Source: Onchidella celtica (Eukaryota > Mollusca > Gastropoda > Systellommatophora > Onchidiidae). Taken from it: a stretch of 64,000 bases of DNA. The notes under the pieces were generated by a model, which did not search any database, was not told the origin of the DNA, and saw only the letters and a program-made list of their open reading frames with translations. The position numbers and the translations under genes were made by a program. The DNA is taken from positions 64,783,370-64,847,369 of the forward strand of contig OZ007570.1 of assembly GCA_963931925.1 (NCBI GenBank), read 5' to 3'. Positions 1 to 15,000 of the stretch are shown in pieces (the first letter of the stretch is position 1; the number at the start of each line of letters is the position of its first letter).

Positions 1-3000
1 GTGACTGGGGCTGACAAGTTGGAAGACGTTGGTCTAGAAACTGTAGCTGAAGAGGATAATTCAACATCTGTGACACTTGAAGGGATTTCAGCTGTAGAGA
101 TGGCCCAAGTGTGCACAGTACACAATGATATTCTCACTTCACTGTCTCAAGCTGACTGGCTCCAGAAGAAATCCCTTGATCCATCATCCAGAGTGGATGT
201 ACTGACCCCTTGTCTCATGTCTTACCAGATAGGAGCAGAAGTTGTCAAAAATGCTTTTGATATTTTAGGTATGGACATCTTTTATTGTCATAGTCTTTGT
301 TCTTGAGGTGAAAATTTTGAAGAAAACTCCAGTTTCTCTGGATTATGTTTCATTTCAAATTACTGTTAAACATATTATGTGCTGCTGATAAGGGTTTCGT
401 CAAGTATTTGCCGTATTGTTGTATGTGCATTTTTGCCTTTTTGAGAAAATGAGGATTGAAGTTTGCTGGCAAATGGGGTAAAACACATAAAACATTACAT
501 CATAAACATGTATCTGGAAAAGTTTTTAGCCGATTGGAATGACACTTATACAGAACGAAATTTGTAGTGAGAGAGCCACTTTCATGACAAAACCTCAAAA
601 TCAGCAAAATGGCACATACAACAAGATGGCAAATACCCTTCAATTTATAGGTTTTCTGGAAACTTTTACAGGCATTGTGACAAGGCAGATAGATTTTAGT
701 GTTGTTTTTTTCATTAGTCAATCAGTTTGTCAGACTGATTTAAATCATATTTTAGACCTTTTTTTTTTAACAAGGTCAGCAGAAATCAGTCACTCAGTGA
801 GACAGACGGGTTGTTTTCAAAGCTGTTTAAATGCATTTTACTGACAGGATGGAATATATAAAACTACAGTGTAAACAACATTTCTTACTGTACAGATCAT
901 GAGACAGACAGTGCTATCTTGGGCTCACATCTGATGGTGGGAGGGTCAGTGCTACAATATCTGGACATCCATGATACTGGCATCATGACACAGGTTTGTT
1001 GTATTGAGATTGATTATATTTATTCCATTTTTTAACCACACACATGAAAAATTGAAATGTTGTATAACATCATTGGAAGTGCAGAAGAAGGAAAGAACAT
1101 GGTTTTGAGCGAACTCTTAAACTTTCATCTGTGGTATGTAAAAGTTTATTTTTGAGATAAAATTTCATCACCAGCAGCTGTGGTAAGAAATTCAGTTCTT
1201 ATGCCTATCATTTCGTCGCTTCCATGACGAACTGTCTTATCGCGCAAAACCTACTTTCGAGCTAGAGCGGTTTAAAGTTTCTGTTGAGTCACCTGCAAGA
1301 TTCAACTCGCTCTACCTCTCGATTTAAACGTACAAATGCGCAGTAATATACATGGATGTAAAGCTTGTTCTCTTGCCTACGAAATGCTACAAAGTTTGAT
1401 ATTTATTGTGTTTGCAGTTTTTCTCAAATGTTGTCAATTCATGGCAACCCCCCCGACAGGACAGTTCGTCATAAAACAAACCGCTCAGGACTGGGTCAAT
1501 AAGACACCTGTGCGGGGTTAGGACAGTTCATCATGGAGAGAAGTGGCCACGCTACAGTGGTTAAGACATTCCCATGGCGGTTGACCAATGATAAAATTGA
1601 CTTTGAACAAGCTTTTTGTTACAACTCATTATTATCTATTTTCATTAATTTTATTAAATACTAAGCCTGGTTGTTCGCCATCAGTCGTGTTGCATCATGT
1701 GAATCATGTTGTGTTTACAGAGTGATATTAAGAGAGGGATCAAATTGAAATACAGGAAGAATAATGTTAATTGAAAAAGGTTTTTATTTTTCATCTTAAA
1801 TTTGACATTAAAACTTCGAACATTAAAGAGTTTCAAAACACACACACACACAGAAATCAAAGAGATTTTCTTTCTTTTTATCAAGAAAAATTTCTCTCTG
1901 TCTCTCAGTCTCATTCATTCTCACTCTTCTTATCTCTCTCCCTCTCTCTCTCTCCCTCTCTCTCTCTCTGACTCATTCTTGCTCTCTTTATCACTCTGTC
2001 CCTTTCTCTCTCTCTCTCTGTCTCTGTCATCTTCTCAGTTGTGGTTTTTTTTTTGGTCGTCCTCTCACCACTCCCACACTCACTTACTCACTCACGCACT
2101 CATTCACTTACTCACAAAAACACACTCACACGCACACACAGGCACACACATACAATGACAATGTTTACCATAAAGGTGAATACCTAGAAGTAGTAGCTCA
2201 TTGAAAAGCATTATAAAAGTACGCGCGTTTTGTAGCTTTATAGGAGAATGGACGTTTTATAATTAATGTCTAATGCGGCCGATTTTGATAAAATGCCTGA
2301 TGATCTGGGTTACAAATCATTGGGGTTCTACGTTGACACAGAGTCATTAGATCTCCATACTTCCCTGCTGACAGCGTTGGCTGTTCCTTGTAGGCATTAG
2401 AGGTACCCTGCTCATTGCTTGTTAACCTTTTATTTAAGGTAATGGAATCGCAATCTTGTTCAAGGTGTGAGTTTTTGAAAAGGAATTTATGTGGTTCACC
2501 TCAATTTGCATAAAATTTGTCCACTTCGTACTGTTCCCATTGATATCCTGGTGCGCAGAATTCCTGAATTTCCAGCCAGTCTTCCGGTCAGAGATTTCAA
2601 TTTTTGCAAGTTCTGTGACTGTGTAGGGTGACTTTTTGGCTGACATTCTGATGATGCTCGCTAGCTCTGCAGGCATCATAATTTCGGGAATCCTTTTCAT
2701 TGCTCCTTCAACCACGCTATGCATTGAGCCACCTGGGGTTTGGCCTTAGTTGCTTTAAAAAAAACGATGCGATATTTGTTGCAGGGAAGCTGTCGTCTTG
2801 AGGTCGTTTCTGTACATCGATGGCAGAATACCATTTAATTTTGTCTAGCACATCCGTCCGAGAACAACATAAAATGGTCACGCCTCGTGAATCGAGACTT
2901 CTTAAAAACGTTTCCATGCAACTGGCAATTTCTTTGGCACCATGCCCAGCTTGACCCTCCTGCCAGAAATAGCAATGACCTTGCTTGTTAGACGTCTCGA

Positions 3001-6000
3001 ATATAGTGAAGCTATAAGAAGCTAAACATAACCCTCTGCGATATGGGCAGATTGAGGACTTTTTCTAGATCAAAAACAGCAGTAACCATGTTACGTTAGC
3101 ATTTCTTTCAGACTCTTTTGTGCAAGCTTTTAAGATTTTTCGAACTTCATCCCTTTCTCAGATATATTTTGTGTACTGCTGAAGGAATTCCTCGTCTTGG
3201 GGATTGTCTTTATACTTTGTTTCCCACAAACCGCAAATGTCTTTTTTGGGCAAATGGAATCGATGATTCTTCTCTCGGACTTTATTGCTCTCTGTCCTTC
3301 CACCTCTTTTCCCCTTTTCCAATACACCATACTCATTAATTTTCTTAATAACTTGAGAAACGATGTGGAGACTCCAATGGTGTTTAGGAACATTGTCTGA
3401 CACACCTTAGTATTCTTGCCTTCATGCGGTAATAAGTAAGCAATTGCTTTTTCCCTTTTTCGCGGAATTCCGTCTCCGTGAACTTCAGAACTGACACACT
3501 GGGAATGCTGAGCAACCCAGTTTCTTTGCTGGCGAAGATACCGAGATCCCAAAAAGTTCTAAGAGTGTTTAGCCTCGTATTGTCAGTGTCCGATTATCAT
3601 AAGACGGTTCGTCAAACAATGAATGACCAGCCCACCTGGGCGCGGCTCGCTGACGAAGAGTCTTATCTCGATAGGACAGTTCGTCATGGAACAAAGGTAA
3701 CCAACGTTGCGATAGGACAGTACGGTCATTTTCATTTTTACAAAAACTAACATGAATTCGACAAAATCCTTTACAGGACACATAGATCTTGATGTTTGGA
3801 TCAAAATTCTGCAAAAACCCGAAAATGCTATTTTTAGCGATAAGATAGTTCGTCATGGAAGCGACGATTTATGGTTGAATTAAATGTACTATGGATGCTT
3901 ATGAGATAGATTTTTTTTTTTTCTTAACCGCTACAGTTTATAACAGTGATATCAAGACTTGCTTTGCAGTGTGTTAAGTAGAGGAATAAAATTTCAGTTT
4001 CATTCTGATATGAAATGTTCAATTCTAATTGACAGAATTTATGGCAAAGACCTGCAGGAAAGACATACAACATTTACTATGACTCCAACGTTCCTGAGGT
4101 GATGAAATGTAGGCCTGTGATAGACAGTTTGAGGACACGAGTGTCACAGCTACAGCAGGAATGGCCAGACCATCCAACTCTTGTCTTAGTAAGTGTGGAA
4201 TGAAAATCTGTAACAGTAAACATGGGAAGGAATCATGAGCTGAATTATTTGTTTAGCCTTGTTACTGCCATCATACGTTGCGGAAGATGGCCGATATATT
4301 GGCCCTACCGTTTCATGCTAAAACTGCCATGATATATCAGGCGACATTGTTCCAGCATGCACTGGAAGGTCATTTTGTTTATCGTGGGCCTCGGCCGATT
4401 CTACTTTTTATACTACTTCCTGCTGTCTTTCTGTGTAATAATCCATTACTCAGGTAGTTGGGTTGGGGCTTGGTAGCAAGAAGGTTAACTGAGGATTTTA
4501 TCATCTGAAGACATCCCAACGTTCACCACAAATTTTATTTTTTTTAAAAGTACCTTAAGGATGATGTCATTATCAAGAAAGTTGTAAGCAGTGTTGGCAG
4601 TGAAACAAAGATTTATGAAGGTACAAAAGTATTCCTGCAGCCCGAATACTGATCAGATACATATGGTAGATAGCCTATTTTCATACTGTGTCAACTTGAG
4701 CTCACTTATGGGACATTAATAGCAATGGTGCAAAAGAAAAAAAAAGTTAAAAGTTGGCAACAGCAAAGTTTTATTACACAATAAATATCAGTAACTCTAA
4801 GAAGGATGTGGTGAGAAATTGTCCAAATTTAGCACAAGCAACTACACTTAAAACAGAATGTTGAACAGAATTTTCCATTTATTGAACAGCTGAACCAGGT
4901 CATGGATCGCATTTTGTCCTTCTCTGTGAGCAGCCCAGTGGTCAAGTTTCTTACTGGTCTAGAATTATTGCTACAAAAAGCTCAGGTATGTATTCCTTTT
5001 GAATTGAAGCAATTCCACAGATTGCAACGATGATGGTGTCAAATAATAAGTATTTTTGTTTTTATTTTGTTTAGTTCATTGGTTCATTATTTTGTCTGGC
5101 ATTTGAGTCTGTCTGCCATTTTCCACGCTAACCGAAACAAACAACACGACACAATACGGTAATATTTTAAAATCTGGCTTAACCTATCAACAGAAATAAT
5201 GGATGCAGATTTGGCAACACTAAATTGGTTTCCATGAATCTTAAAAAGGCTTCAGAAGTTTTAGTGCTGGGCCTGTGAGTTGAAGCAGCCGATGTTCTTC
5301 TCTATCAAAGAAATGAAGCAATGATATGAAAACATCACATGACAGATACTTCAAACATCTCCAAACTGGAATACAGTCTTCCAGAATCATCATCATTGCC
5401 TTTCTCACCCTGGATCAGGGTATAGGCCACCAACAAACACTTTCCATCCCTCTCTATCATGGGCCAGCCTCTTTACATTATTCCAAGTCTTTCCGCTTCG
5501 TTGCACATCATTTTCTCTGGCTCTTCTCCACGTTCCGCGCGGCCTTCCTCTTGATCTCTTGCCCTGGGGATTCCAATCCAATACCTTCTTCGTGATGCTG
5601 TTTCCTGGCCTCCTGAGAGTGTGGCCGATCCATCTCCATCGCCTCCTACCAATTTCCTCTCTGACTGGGCTCTGTCTTGTTCTTTTCCATACAATTTCAT
5701 TGCTCACCTTGTCTGTCCATCTGATCTTAAGTAGCTTCCTCAAACATCTGTTGATGAAAACTTGGATTCTCTTTATGCAGGCCTGGGACGCATTCCAAGT
5801 CTCACATCCATACAACAGGACTGACTTCACGTTCGAGTTGAATATCCTCAGCTTTGTTTTTAGAGATATATCCTTGGTTCTCCAAATCTTGCTTAAGGAC
5901 GTGAAAGATGCCTGTGCCTTTCCAATTCGTGCTTTGACTTCTGCCTCTGTTCCTCCCTTATTGTTAATGATACTACCAAGATAGCAGAAGGACTCTACAT

Positions 6001-9000
6001 CTTCCAGTGGTTGATCTCCTACTCTGACTTGTGCGCTTGGGGGTGCAACAATTTTTAGGACCTTCGACTTCGCAGGATGTATCCTCAATCCAATAGATTC
6101 TGAAATTTTGTTTAGAGCTGTAGTCTTTGCTTGCATATGGTCGTGTGTGTGCGACAATAGTGCCAAGTCATCTGCAAAATCTAGATCGTCCAGCTGTGTC
6201 CATGGGGTCCATTGTATGCCATTTCTTCCTCCACTGGTGGTTTCTTTCATAAGCCAATCAATCACCAGGACAAACAGAAATGGGGACAGCAAACAACCCT
6301 GCCTAACACCAGTCTTGATATCAAAGCTGTCAGTAAGCTCGCCATCGTGTACGACTCTGCAACTTGTCCCCTCGTACATGCTCTTGATAAGGTTCACCAT
6401 CTTCTCTGGGATTCCATAATGTCTCAATATTCTCCACAGTGTTTCTCTATCGATGCTATCAAAGGCCTTCTCGTAGTCAAGGAAGTTCACTATCAGTTGG
6501 GAGTTCCATTCTAGCGACTGCTCTACTATGATTCTCAACGTGGCGATCTGGTCGGTGGTTGATCGATTACTCCTGAAACCAGCTTGCTCCTCACGAAGTT
6601 TTGGGTCTGTTGCATTCTGTATTCGCTTGAGAATAATCCGGTTGAAAACCTTTCCTGGGATGGAGAGAAGTATGATTCCTCTGTAGTTACTACAATTGCT
6701 GAGGTCCCCTTTTTTTGGAAGCTTCACGAGGTGTCCTTCCTTCCAGTCCTTTGGAAACTTGCCTCCGATCCAAATCCTCGAGAATAGTGAGTGCAGACCC
6801 TCTGCAGCCCCAGCAGCATCTGCCTTCAGCGCCTCTGGTGGGATCTGATCTGGTCCAGCTGCCTTGCCTCGATTTAACTGCTTTATGGCATCATTAATCT
6901 CTGCTTTAGTCGGAGGGTCGCAACTGATCGGTAAATCATTTCTTGCGGGTAGAATGTCAGGTGGGTTGCTTGGTGGAGGTCTGTTCAAGAGGCTGTTAAA
7001 ATGTTCTATCCATCTTTTTGCCTGAGCTTCCTTTCCAAAAATAGCCTTCCTGTTGTAATCCTTGACAGGAACTTCAGGTTTTCCATATTTTCCAGCAAGA
7101 GTCTTTGTAGTCTGGTAGAGGATCCTCATGTGTCCTCCTGTTGCTGCCTTCTCTGCTTTCTCTGCTAACATTCCTATGAACTCCTCTTTGTCTTTTTTAA
7201 TTGATTTTTTGACCTCTTTAGCTGATGCTCGGTACTCTTCCTGGTTACCAACTCTTGAGCTTCTTGTACGACTTGCATTTACCTGTTCTTTTAGGTCTCT
7301 TCTTATCCTTATCAAGTCCAGTGATTTTTGACTGATCCATTCCTTGTGTTCCACTTTCTTTTCCCCAAGAACATCCTGACATGTCGATGTAAATACTCCT
7401 TTTACCTTAGCCCAGTGAGTCTCCAAATCTACTGTCTCTTCGAGGTCAACAAGGGGTTTGAATCTATTCCTCAGTGTCAGCTGGAACTCTTCCTTCTTGT
7501 CTCCATCCAGAAGGCTCACTTGAAACTTTCTCCTCTTTGTTCCTGCTCTGGTACCTTGTTTCTTGAGGCGGAGTTTGAGTCTTGCCAGCAGCATGTGATG
7601 GTCAGATCCAACATCAGCTCCTCTCTGTACTATGACATCCTCCAGTGAGCGTCTGAATCGTCGGGTGATGCAAAAGTGGTCAATCTGGTTTTCAGTTACT
7701 CCATCCGGTGAAATCCAAGTGGCCTTATGGATCCTCTTGTGTGGGAATACTGAACCTCCAATCACATAGCAGAAACTTGCAAACCGCTCTCCATTCTCAT
7801 TCATTTGTCCCAAAGCATTGCACCCCATAATGTCCTCATACCCTGTATTGTCCTGTCCTATCTTGGCATTGGCGTCTCCCATTATAATGTTCACATCTTT
7901 TCTTGGCAATGTGTCAACTATTTCCTGAAGCTGGTTGTAGAAATCGTCCTTGTCCTCATCGGTTGCTTCATTTGTTGGGGCGTATATCTGCACAATGTTC
8001 ATGTTGATGTTCTTGTTCTTTGTAGTAAATGATGCCAATATAATTCTCCTTCCGTAGGGTTCCCATCCCCTCAGTGACCTCTGGGCGTGCTTGCTCAAGA
8101 TGATCGCTACTCCTTCTGTATGCTTTTTGTCCTCCCTTCCAGAATACAAAATCTTTTCCCCAGAATTAAGTTGTTTCAGTCCGGACTGTATCCAGCGGGT
8201 CTCGCTAACTCCAAGTATGTGCAGTCTGTATCGCCTCATCTCCATTGTAACCTGGGCACTCTTTCCTGCTTCATACATGGAGCGGACATTCCACGACGCA
8301 ATCCGGAGTGACTTGTTTGATGAAGGAGCAGTCAGGCCAGTGGAGTCCTTTCGGCTTTGTCCATTGTCCTTCATTGAATCTACAGGTGCAGATGCTCCCC
8401 CTTCTCCCAAGATAAAAGACTGATTTAAAGTATTTAGTCTTCCAGAATGCAAAAAAAAAATCTGTGAGCTCATCTGTTCAGCTAAAAGCTCCACTGACAT
8501 CCACAAGGCATGGCAAAATATGTTTTTTTCATCCAGATGGCACAACTACTAATGCAGAAAAGTGTTTTTTGATACTGTGGTGAAGAAAACAACAGATTCC
8601 TCAGATAGCAACACTTAATGTGCGAGTTTGCCACGCATTCATTCTTCCTTATAGTTGCATCAATACCGTCATTAGAATGCCACTCTACAAGTGCAAATCT
8701 GTGTTAATCATTACTGAATCGTACAACAGTGCTCTCCACATTTGTATAATTAATATGATTTCTTGCTATACCATTCTATTCAGGACTGGGAAAGCAATGC
8801 AGCATCATTTGTTTCCATGGCACCACAACTTGCAGAAATTACAGCAGTCATTGTTCAGTGGAGAAAGTTGGAACTCAGGTCAGTTCAGTAAAACTCCCCT
8901 TAAATTAGCAGACCATTGGATATTCTGATGGCTGATTGGCTGATTTACTAATGCTTTTACTGGAATAATTATTTGATAATTAATTCCCTCAGTCAGTCAT

Positions 9001-12000
9001 GCTGTATGTCCATTTAATTAGATATTTATATTTTCAGTTTCAAAAATCATCAACATTGTTATACACTCTTTTAGTATGATCACACTGTGATGGAGAAATT
9101 AAAAAAAAATGTGTTGAGTATGAAGGAAACTTAGAATGCCTAAATGTCATTCTAATCATGGTTTATGCCACTACATTGTTGCTGGATGAATTGCATAAAT
9201 TTGATGTTTTGTATTCTAGTTATCAGTCATTATCACGAGGTTCTATTACTTATTTTGCTATTTTTGTCATATTAAAACTGTGCAGTTGCTGGAACAGTGC
9301 CCTGGACAGAGAGGAAGAAAAATGTAGAGAGAAAGCCAGTCATTGGTGGTTTCATCTCTATCAGCTGACTTCAGGTTTTCTAGCATCAAATCTGTCACCT
9401 GCAGACAGTGGTGAAAAAGAGGTAAGAACATGATGTAACTTGCCAGGGGCAAGTTGTCTCCTACATGTTTGTATGCATTTCTACTATCTTTAAGTACTAG
9501 ATGACCTGCCGGGCATTGCCCGGAATAAACAATCATGTACACCCCCCCCCCCCCCCCTCACATAATACAAGTAATAAATTGCTACAGTCTTGTTTCAGAA
9601 CTCATGCGCACCAGAACACTACGCACCAAACTGAATGCTTGATATGGTTACTTTTTATGACACTAGTGTAAGGACCCGTTCAAAGAACGGGTTGCAAACA
9701 ACACGCACAATCAGCACACAGATTATGTAGATTTAGGAAGAAAACAACTCACAACTGGCACAGTAACACCCGTATGGCCCGTACCGTGCATAAGGCAGAC
9801 GGCACAGAAACTCATGCCTTCAAACTTTGAAACGCAACTCGATGTTTAAAGTCGAAACAAAATAAAGGCAGGAGGGAGGCAACCAGTGTTGAGGAGAAAG
9901 CATTATTTGATGATGTCAGGGTTCACACAGGTCCTTAAAAGTCCTTAAAGTCCTTAATTTTCATAAAAGAAAAAATAAGTACTCAAAAAGTCCTTAAATT
10001 CTGAAAATGATGCCAAAGTCCTTAAAAAGTCCTTAAATTTTGGGTTTCAATTTAATCATTTGAGATTCAAATCTTTCAATTGCAGTTTGCACACTGGATA
10101 ATTGGTACTTTGAAAGAACTGAACTTTTCAGAGTGAATTTTGTGTTTCAATTTAATCATTTGAGATTCAAATCTTTCAATTGCAGTTTGCACACTGGATA
10201 ATTGGTACTTTGAAAGAACTGAACTTTTCAGAGTGAATTTACTATGTCAGAACTCTGAATACAGAAACATTCCGTATTGATGAGTGCTGCACAGCACTCG
10301 TATACGTAGTTGTAATATTTCTTGGTCACAGACACACAGGTCCTTAATTTGTTTACCGTGAGTCCTTAGGAAGTCCTTAAAAAGTCCTTAAAATTATTTT
10401 TCAAGACTTTGTATGAACCCTGTGATGTACTCTCTCTCTCTCTTACAATAAAAGTAGTAATCTGCAGTCCTGCTTCAGAACTCATGCGCGCCAGGACACT
10501 GCGCACCAAGCTTGATGTGGTTACTTTTTATGACATGCACGGTACTAAAGTAGAAACAAAACAAAGGCAGGAGGGAGGCCATCATTGTTGAGGAGAAAGC
10601 ATTATTCGATATTTTTAGGCCTATTTTCATTTATTACAAAATTACGATACTTTGCTTTCATGTCAAAGGAATAGGCATAGTAGCAAAAAGAACTATCTTT
10701 CACATGTAATTTTTTCAGGTCGGGGCATTTCTTCCTCGCAGCAGTGAATTTTTTTCCTTGTTGTTTTTTTCTATAGATAAATGTAAGTATAAATAATCTC
10801 GTCATGTCAGTGTGACATTCTGTAATAAACATTTTTACTGTATTTACCTTACATCTGTGGATACTTAATTTTATTACTCATCCTGATCAGTCAATGAATG
10901 TGAGTAATATACTTCTAGTCTTAAATGGGAATTCCTGGGAATTTCAGTTTGGTGTTTGTCATTCAGGTTGACTTAAAATGTTTTGTTTAGCCATTTTGCA
11001 AATATTTGTACACTTCTCACAGGCAAGGTTTATTGTGTTTTTAATTTTCAGAGTGCTCGACAGGAGATTTTGTCCTCCTTGAAAAAATTCATGGAGAGTT
11101 CCACAATGGGAGAATACTCAGTGCGCCTTCAGATGCTCTTTGCTTTTCATTGTCAGTTGTTACATATGAATGACAGCCCAGCTCAGAGTAAGTTGTACAT
11201 AATTGTCAGTAGTAAATTTCCATGTTCAGATAAACAGAGAAATATATAAAATCTTCCCATGATGGGAATGTTGTTCATTGCTTAACACCTGTTGTTGCAT
11301 TTTCCTCTGGATTTCAGGTCTTTTTGTGATGTGGCTGAATGACTTATACAGAAACTGAGATCATGCCAATTTGCTAATATTTCCTCTGGCTTTGTAATCA
11401 GCCCTGTTCATACAGCACACTCTCCTGTTACATGTGTATTATAAGTATGTGCAAGCCTTTTAAAATTACAGATGTAACATAGTCCTATCTTTAATTACCA
11501 TTGTTCATGTCATATATGTGCAAAGGATGTAACCTGGGTAATGATCCACTGCGAACTAGGTCAGGAGAATATATGGACTTAATTGTTACATACATTCTGA
11601 TACTTTGTAGTTCCTGCATCTCTTTTTTGTACTCATCATTTATTGCCTTTTCTTTCCTTCATCAGAACAATTACTGCATATGTTGTGGAATGTCCATCAG
11701 TTTTACCAACAGTACCGACCTATTGTTGAATCTGAGATTAAGAAACTGAGAGCACCAATTGATAAACAGCTCAAGGTGGGAAGATTGATACATTTTTTAC
11801 ACTGCATCCATACATAAGTCAACAAAAGTCTTTTTTTTTTTATTGTAGACTTCGAAATTTTACCCATTTAACAGATTCGGCAAGCTGACAATGGAATTTT
11901 GATGCGGATTTTGAGTTTGTGGGCTGGTGTTAATTTATGCTCTGAAGTCAACATTTGAAGAGGTTTGGTAGCAGTTGAATGACGTACATGGAACCTTGAA

Positions 12001-15000
12001 AGATTATCTGCATTTCATCTTAATGTGCAGCTCTTGAATAGTATACAGTATCCAAAAAGCTGTAATTTCTTTTCAAGCATTGCTAGAGACCTGGCAACTG
12101 TTTAACCCTTCACAGCGCCATGGATATATACTGAATGTTCTAAGCTTGACAGTGCAACGGTCAATAGTGTTGAGTGCGCCAATCAGCACACAGCAGGGGA
12201 AAGCGTAAAGCAGTGACAGGGTTAAACAGCTGAATCACTTTTATTATTTCCTCATGAGCTCTTATTAATGTGATAAGATGTTGTTTTACACATATTATAC
12301 ATGTGTTGATAATGGTTTGTAGCATTGAGTATTTCATAATCTATTCATGTTGGTTTCACTTTGTCCTCAGGGTTTTGTGAAGATAGCAAGATGGAGTGAC
12401 ATGAACTATTGGGCACTGAAAACATCCACAGAGAAAACACACAGAACGGTCCACAAATACATCAAGGAATATCAGGTAAATTATTTCATTCTTTAGCCAC
12501 TTGTTGTTATCCTTAAGAACGCACTTGGATTCTAGTCCTTTTGAAAATGACCAGACGAGTACAATTTTGATAAAATCACGAAAGGCAAAAGTTGTAAATG
12601 GAGAAGTTTTCCCAGTTTTCATGTCTTGTAGTGTTTGTCGGAACTGTGTCTTTGTTTAGTTGAGAAATTAACTTATACAGGGATGCGACAGTTGTTTCAT
12701 TGTCAGTCAGCTGAAGCTGGTTGTTTGTGGCAACAGTGTCTTAACTAACATTCTGTCTCTGTGTCATACCTAGTCCATGATTTTGCAGTCATTCATTTTT
12801 ACTGATGTCATTATGTACAGGCTCTATTGAGTCAACCATCCAAGACTTTGCTGGGAGACAAAGGAGATGATTTGGTAGCCCAGGCAGTCACACAAACAAC
12901 TGGGTACAACCTGGAGGAACACATGGCCACATTTACTCACAAAGTCACTAACAGTTTAAAGGCAGCCCACGCAGGGGTGAGTGTTACAGAGAAAGGTAGC
13001 AGGATTTTAAGTAGTTGTTTCCCAGGATCCATTGTATTAGTAACCTAGTTATACAGTCAGAGTGACACATGCAGTGATTTATGTACCAAGAGTGAACACA
13101 TTACCCCTATGCTTATTAAACTGCACTGGTTACCACTTAAGTTGCGAATCCAGTACAAAATAGCAGTTCTGTGCTACAAGTGTATAAACAAAACTGCACC
13201 ACCTTACCTTTCCACCCTGGCAGAGCCCTACTCACCACCTTGTTCTTTAAGATCAAGCGATCGGGGCTTTCTTAAGATTTTTAACTGCAAGTCAAAGAAA
13301 CTAGAAGGCAGAGCATTTACACACTGTGCCCCGCACATCTGGAACTCACTGCCAGAATCATTGCGAGAAGCATCTACCGAGTCAAAATTCAAAACTGCTC
13401 TGAAAACCCACCTTTTTAAAAAACACTTTCAGTTGTGAAGTCTCATTCCCAATCCATTTATTTTCTCAGTTCACTTTAATTTTGCTGTTTTATTGTTTAA
13501 TTTCTGCCTTGTAATTGGTTATGTGTGTATGTCTATGTATACAATGTATGTCTAGCAGAGAGAGAGGGTGAGAGAGAGAAAGAGAGAGTTGCAGATGGAG
13601 AACATGACTTTCTGTAAAGCGCCTAGAGCAAATTGTTTGGATTGGGCGCTATATAAATGATCTTCATTATTATTATTATTATTAAGTAAGTTTGCTGTGT
13701 TCATAAAACGGGGCACGCTGGTCTAGAGATAAGGTGTTTGCCTCTCATGCCGAAGGTACCGGTTCAGTTCCCGATCAGTGCAGGCATGTTGGAGTTTTGG
13801 GATTTTTCTCATATTTTCCTGTCTCTGATCCAGTGGTAGGTAGTATCAAGCACCTTGTCTTCGTGGGTAAGGATGAAAAACTCGGATAGCCCATGTGCAC
13901 GTTGCGCAGTTTAAAGATGCCTAGGCACTTGGAAGTCGAAGAGGAGTAGGCCGAACAAGACCAACTGCCCGGGCAAAATTTTAAAAAAAACAAAAAAAAC
14001 TTGTATGTTCTGTTTTGTTTCCTTTTCGTATAGGATCCGTTTATCCAGGACACCCCAGAGGGTTTGCAGTGTGATCTGCCATTACTACTGCGAGTGCCAT
14101 CTCTCTTCAAGAAGATGAAGGGTCATCTCAGAAAATGTCTTACAAATTTCCAACATTCCAACCCAGTACAGATGTTTGATGATTTTACTGGTGAGTAATT
14201 GTGCTTACATTCAAATTTATATATAGTTCCTGTTGATGACAATATTATCTATCTGCTTGTGTGCATGATTTTTGGGGGGTTTATATGTGAACTTGAGCAG
14301 TGCTGATTCACAATGGTAGTAGAGTCAGAGTGGTAATTAATTCTAAGACTCATATGATTGCCCACCAAACAGGTGTGTTTGTGATTCCTTGTCACTTGTA
14401 ATGTAATTTCTCTGTTAATGTTTTCACTCCAAATCACAAGTCCCATTATGGCAACGGTGCTCCATTCTGCTAGCTTGATCACTCCTTACCACAACACAAA
14501 TTATGGTATGACAGTTGTATAAGTCATTGTATTGTCGTAAAGTAAGCCGAGGAGAGTAAGTAGCCTATGACTCTTCAGCATGAACAGAGGGAATAAGAGG
14601 TATGGAATGAAAGGGTTAAGGTGTTATCTAAGTCCTGCAATAGTCTCCAGTGCTGAAGTGAAGTTGGGAAAAATTAGAAATCTAGAAGCTTTATTCCATT
14701 TAAATTGTTAGTTTGTTACTGGAATGATGTTACTACTTCTGATACCAATAGAAGTCGTACCTCACTGTTTATTGTTTTACTCCATATACCATTGCTTCAT
14801 GTATTCTCCAGGTGAACTGATACAAGAAATACATGAGCTACAAGCTCTACAAGTTGACATGGTAAGTTTTAGAGGGTTCACATTTGTTTATGCACTTGTA
14901 TTTTGAAGGATATGGAAAGACAGAAAAATGATCACAATTTTTTTTTCAGTGCATGCATTTTTATAACTATCCTTAGGGATTATACATTAGAAAAGACAGC

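Noticed and set aside
1771-2158. Ser/Leu- and His/Thr-rich reading frames
   Set aside because: They are translations of CT and CA microsatellite inside a transposon.
8375-8545. Upstream ATG at 8545 as the start of the LINE protein
   Set aside because: It lies outside the 13-bp target duplication, in host DNA that happens to be open in the same frame.
13109-13438. 109-aa plus-strand frame as a host gene
   Set aside because: The sequence is the stereotyped C-terminus of CR1/L2 reverse transcriptase and is followed by the LINE 3' end.
13708-13785. Functional tRNA gene
   Set aside because: No complete cloverleaf; it is the head of an A-tailed SINE.
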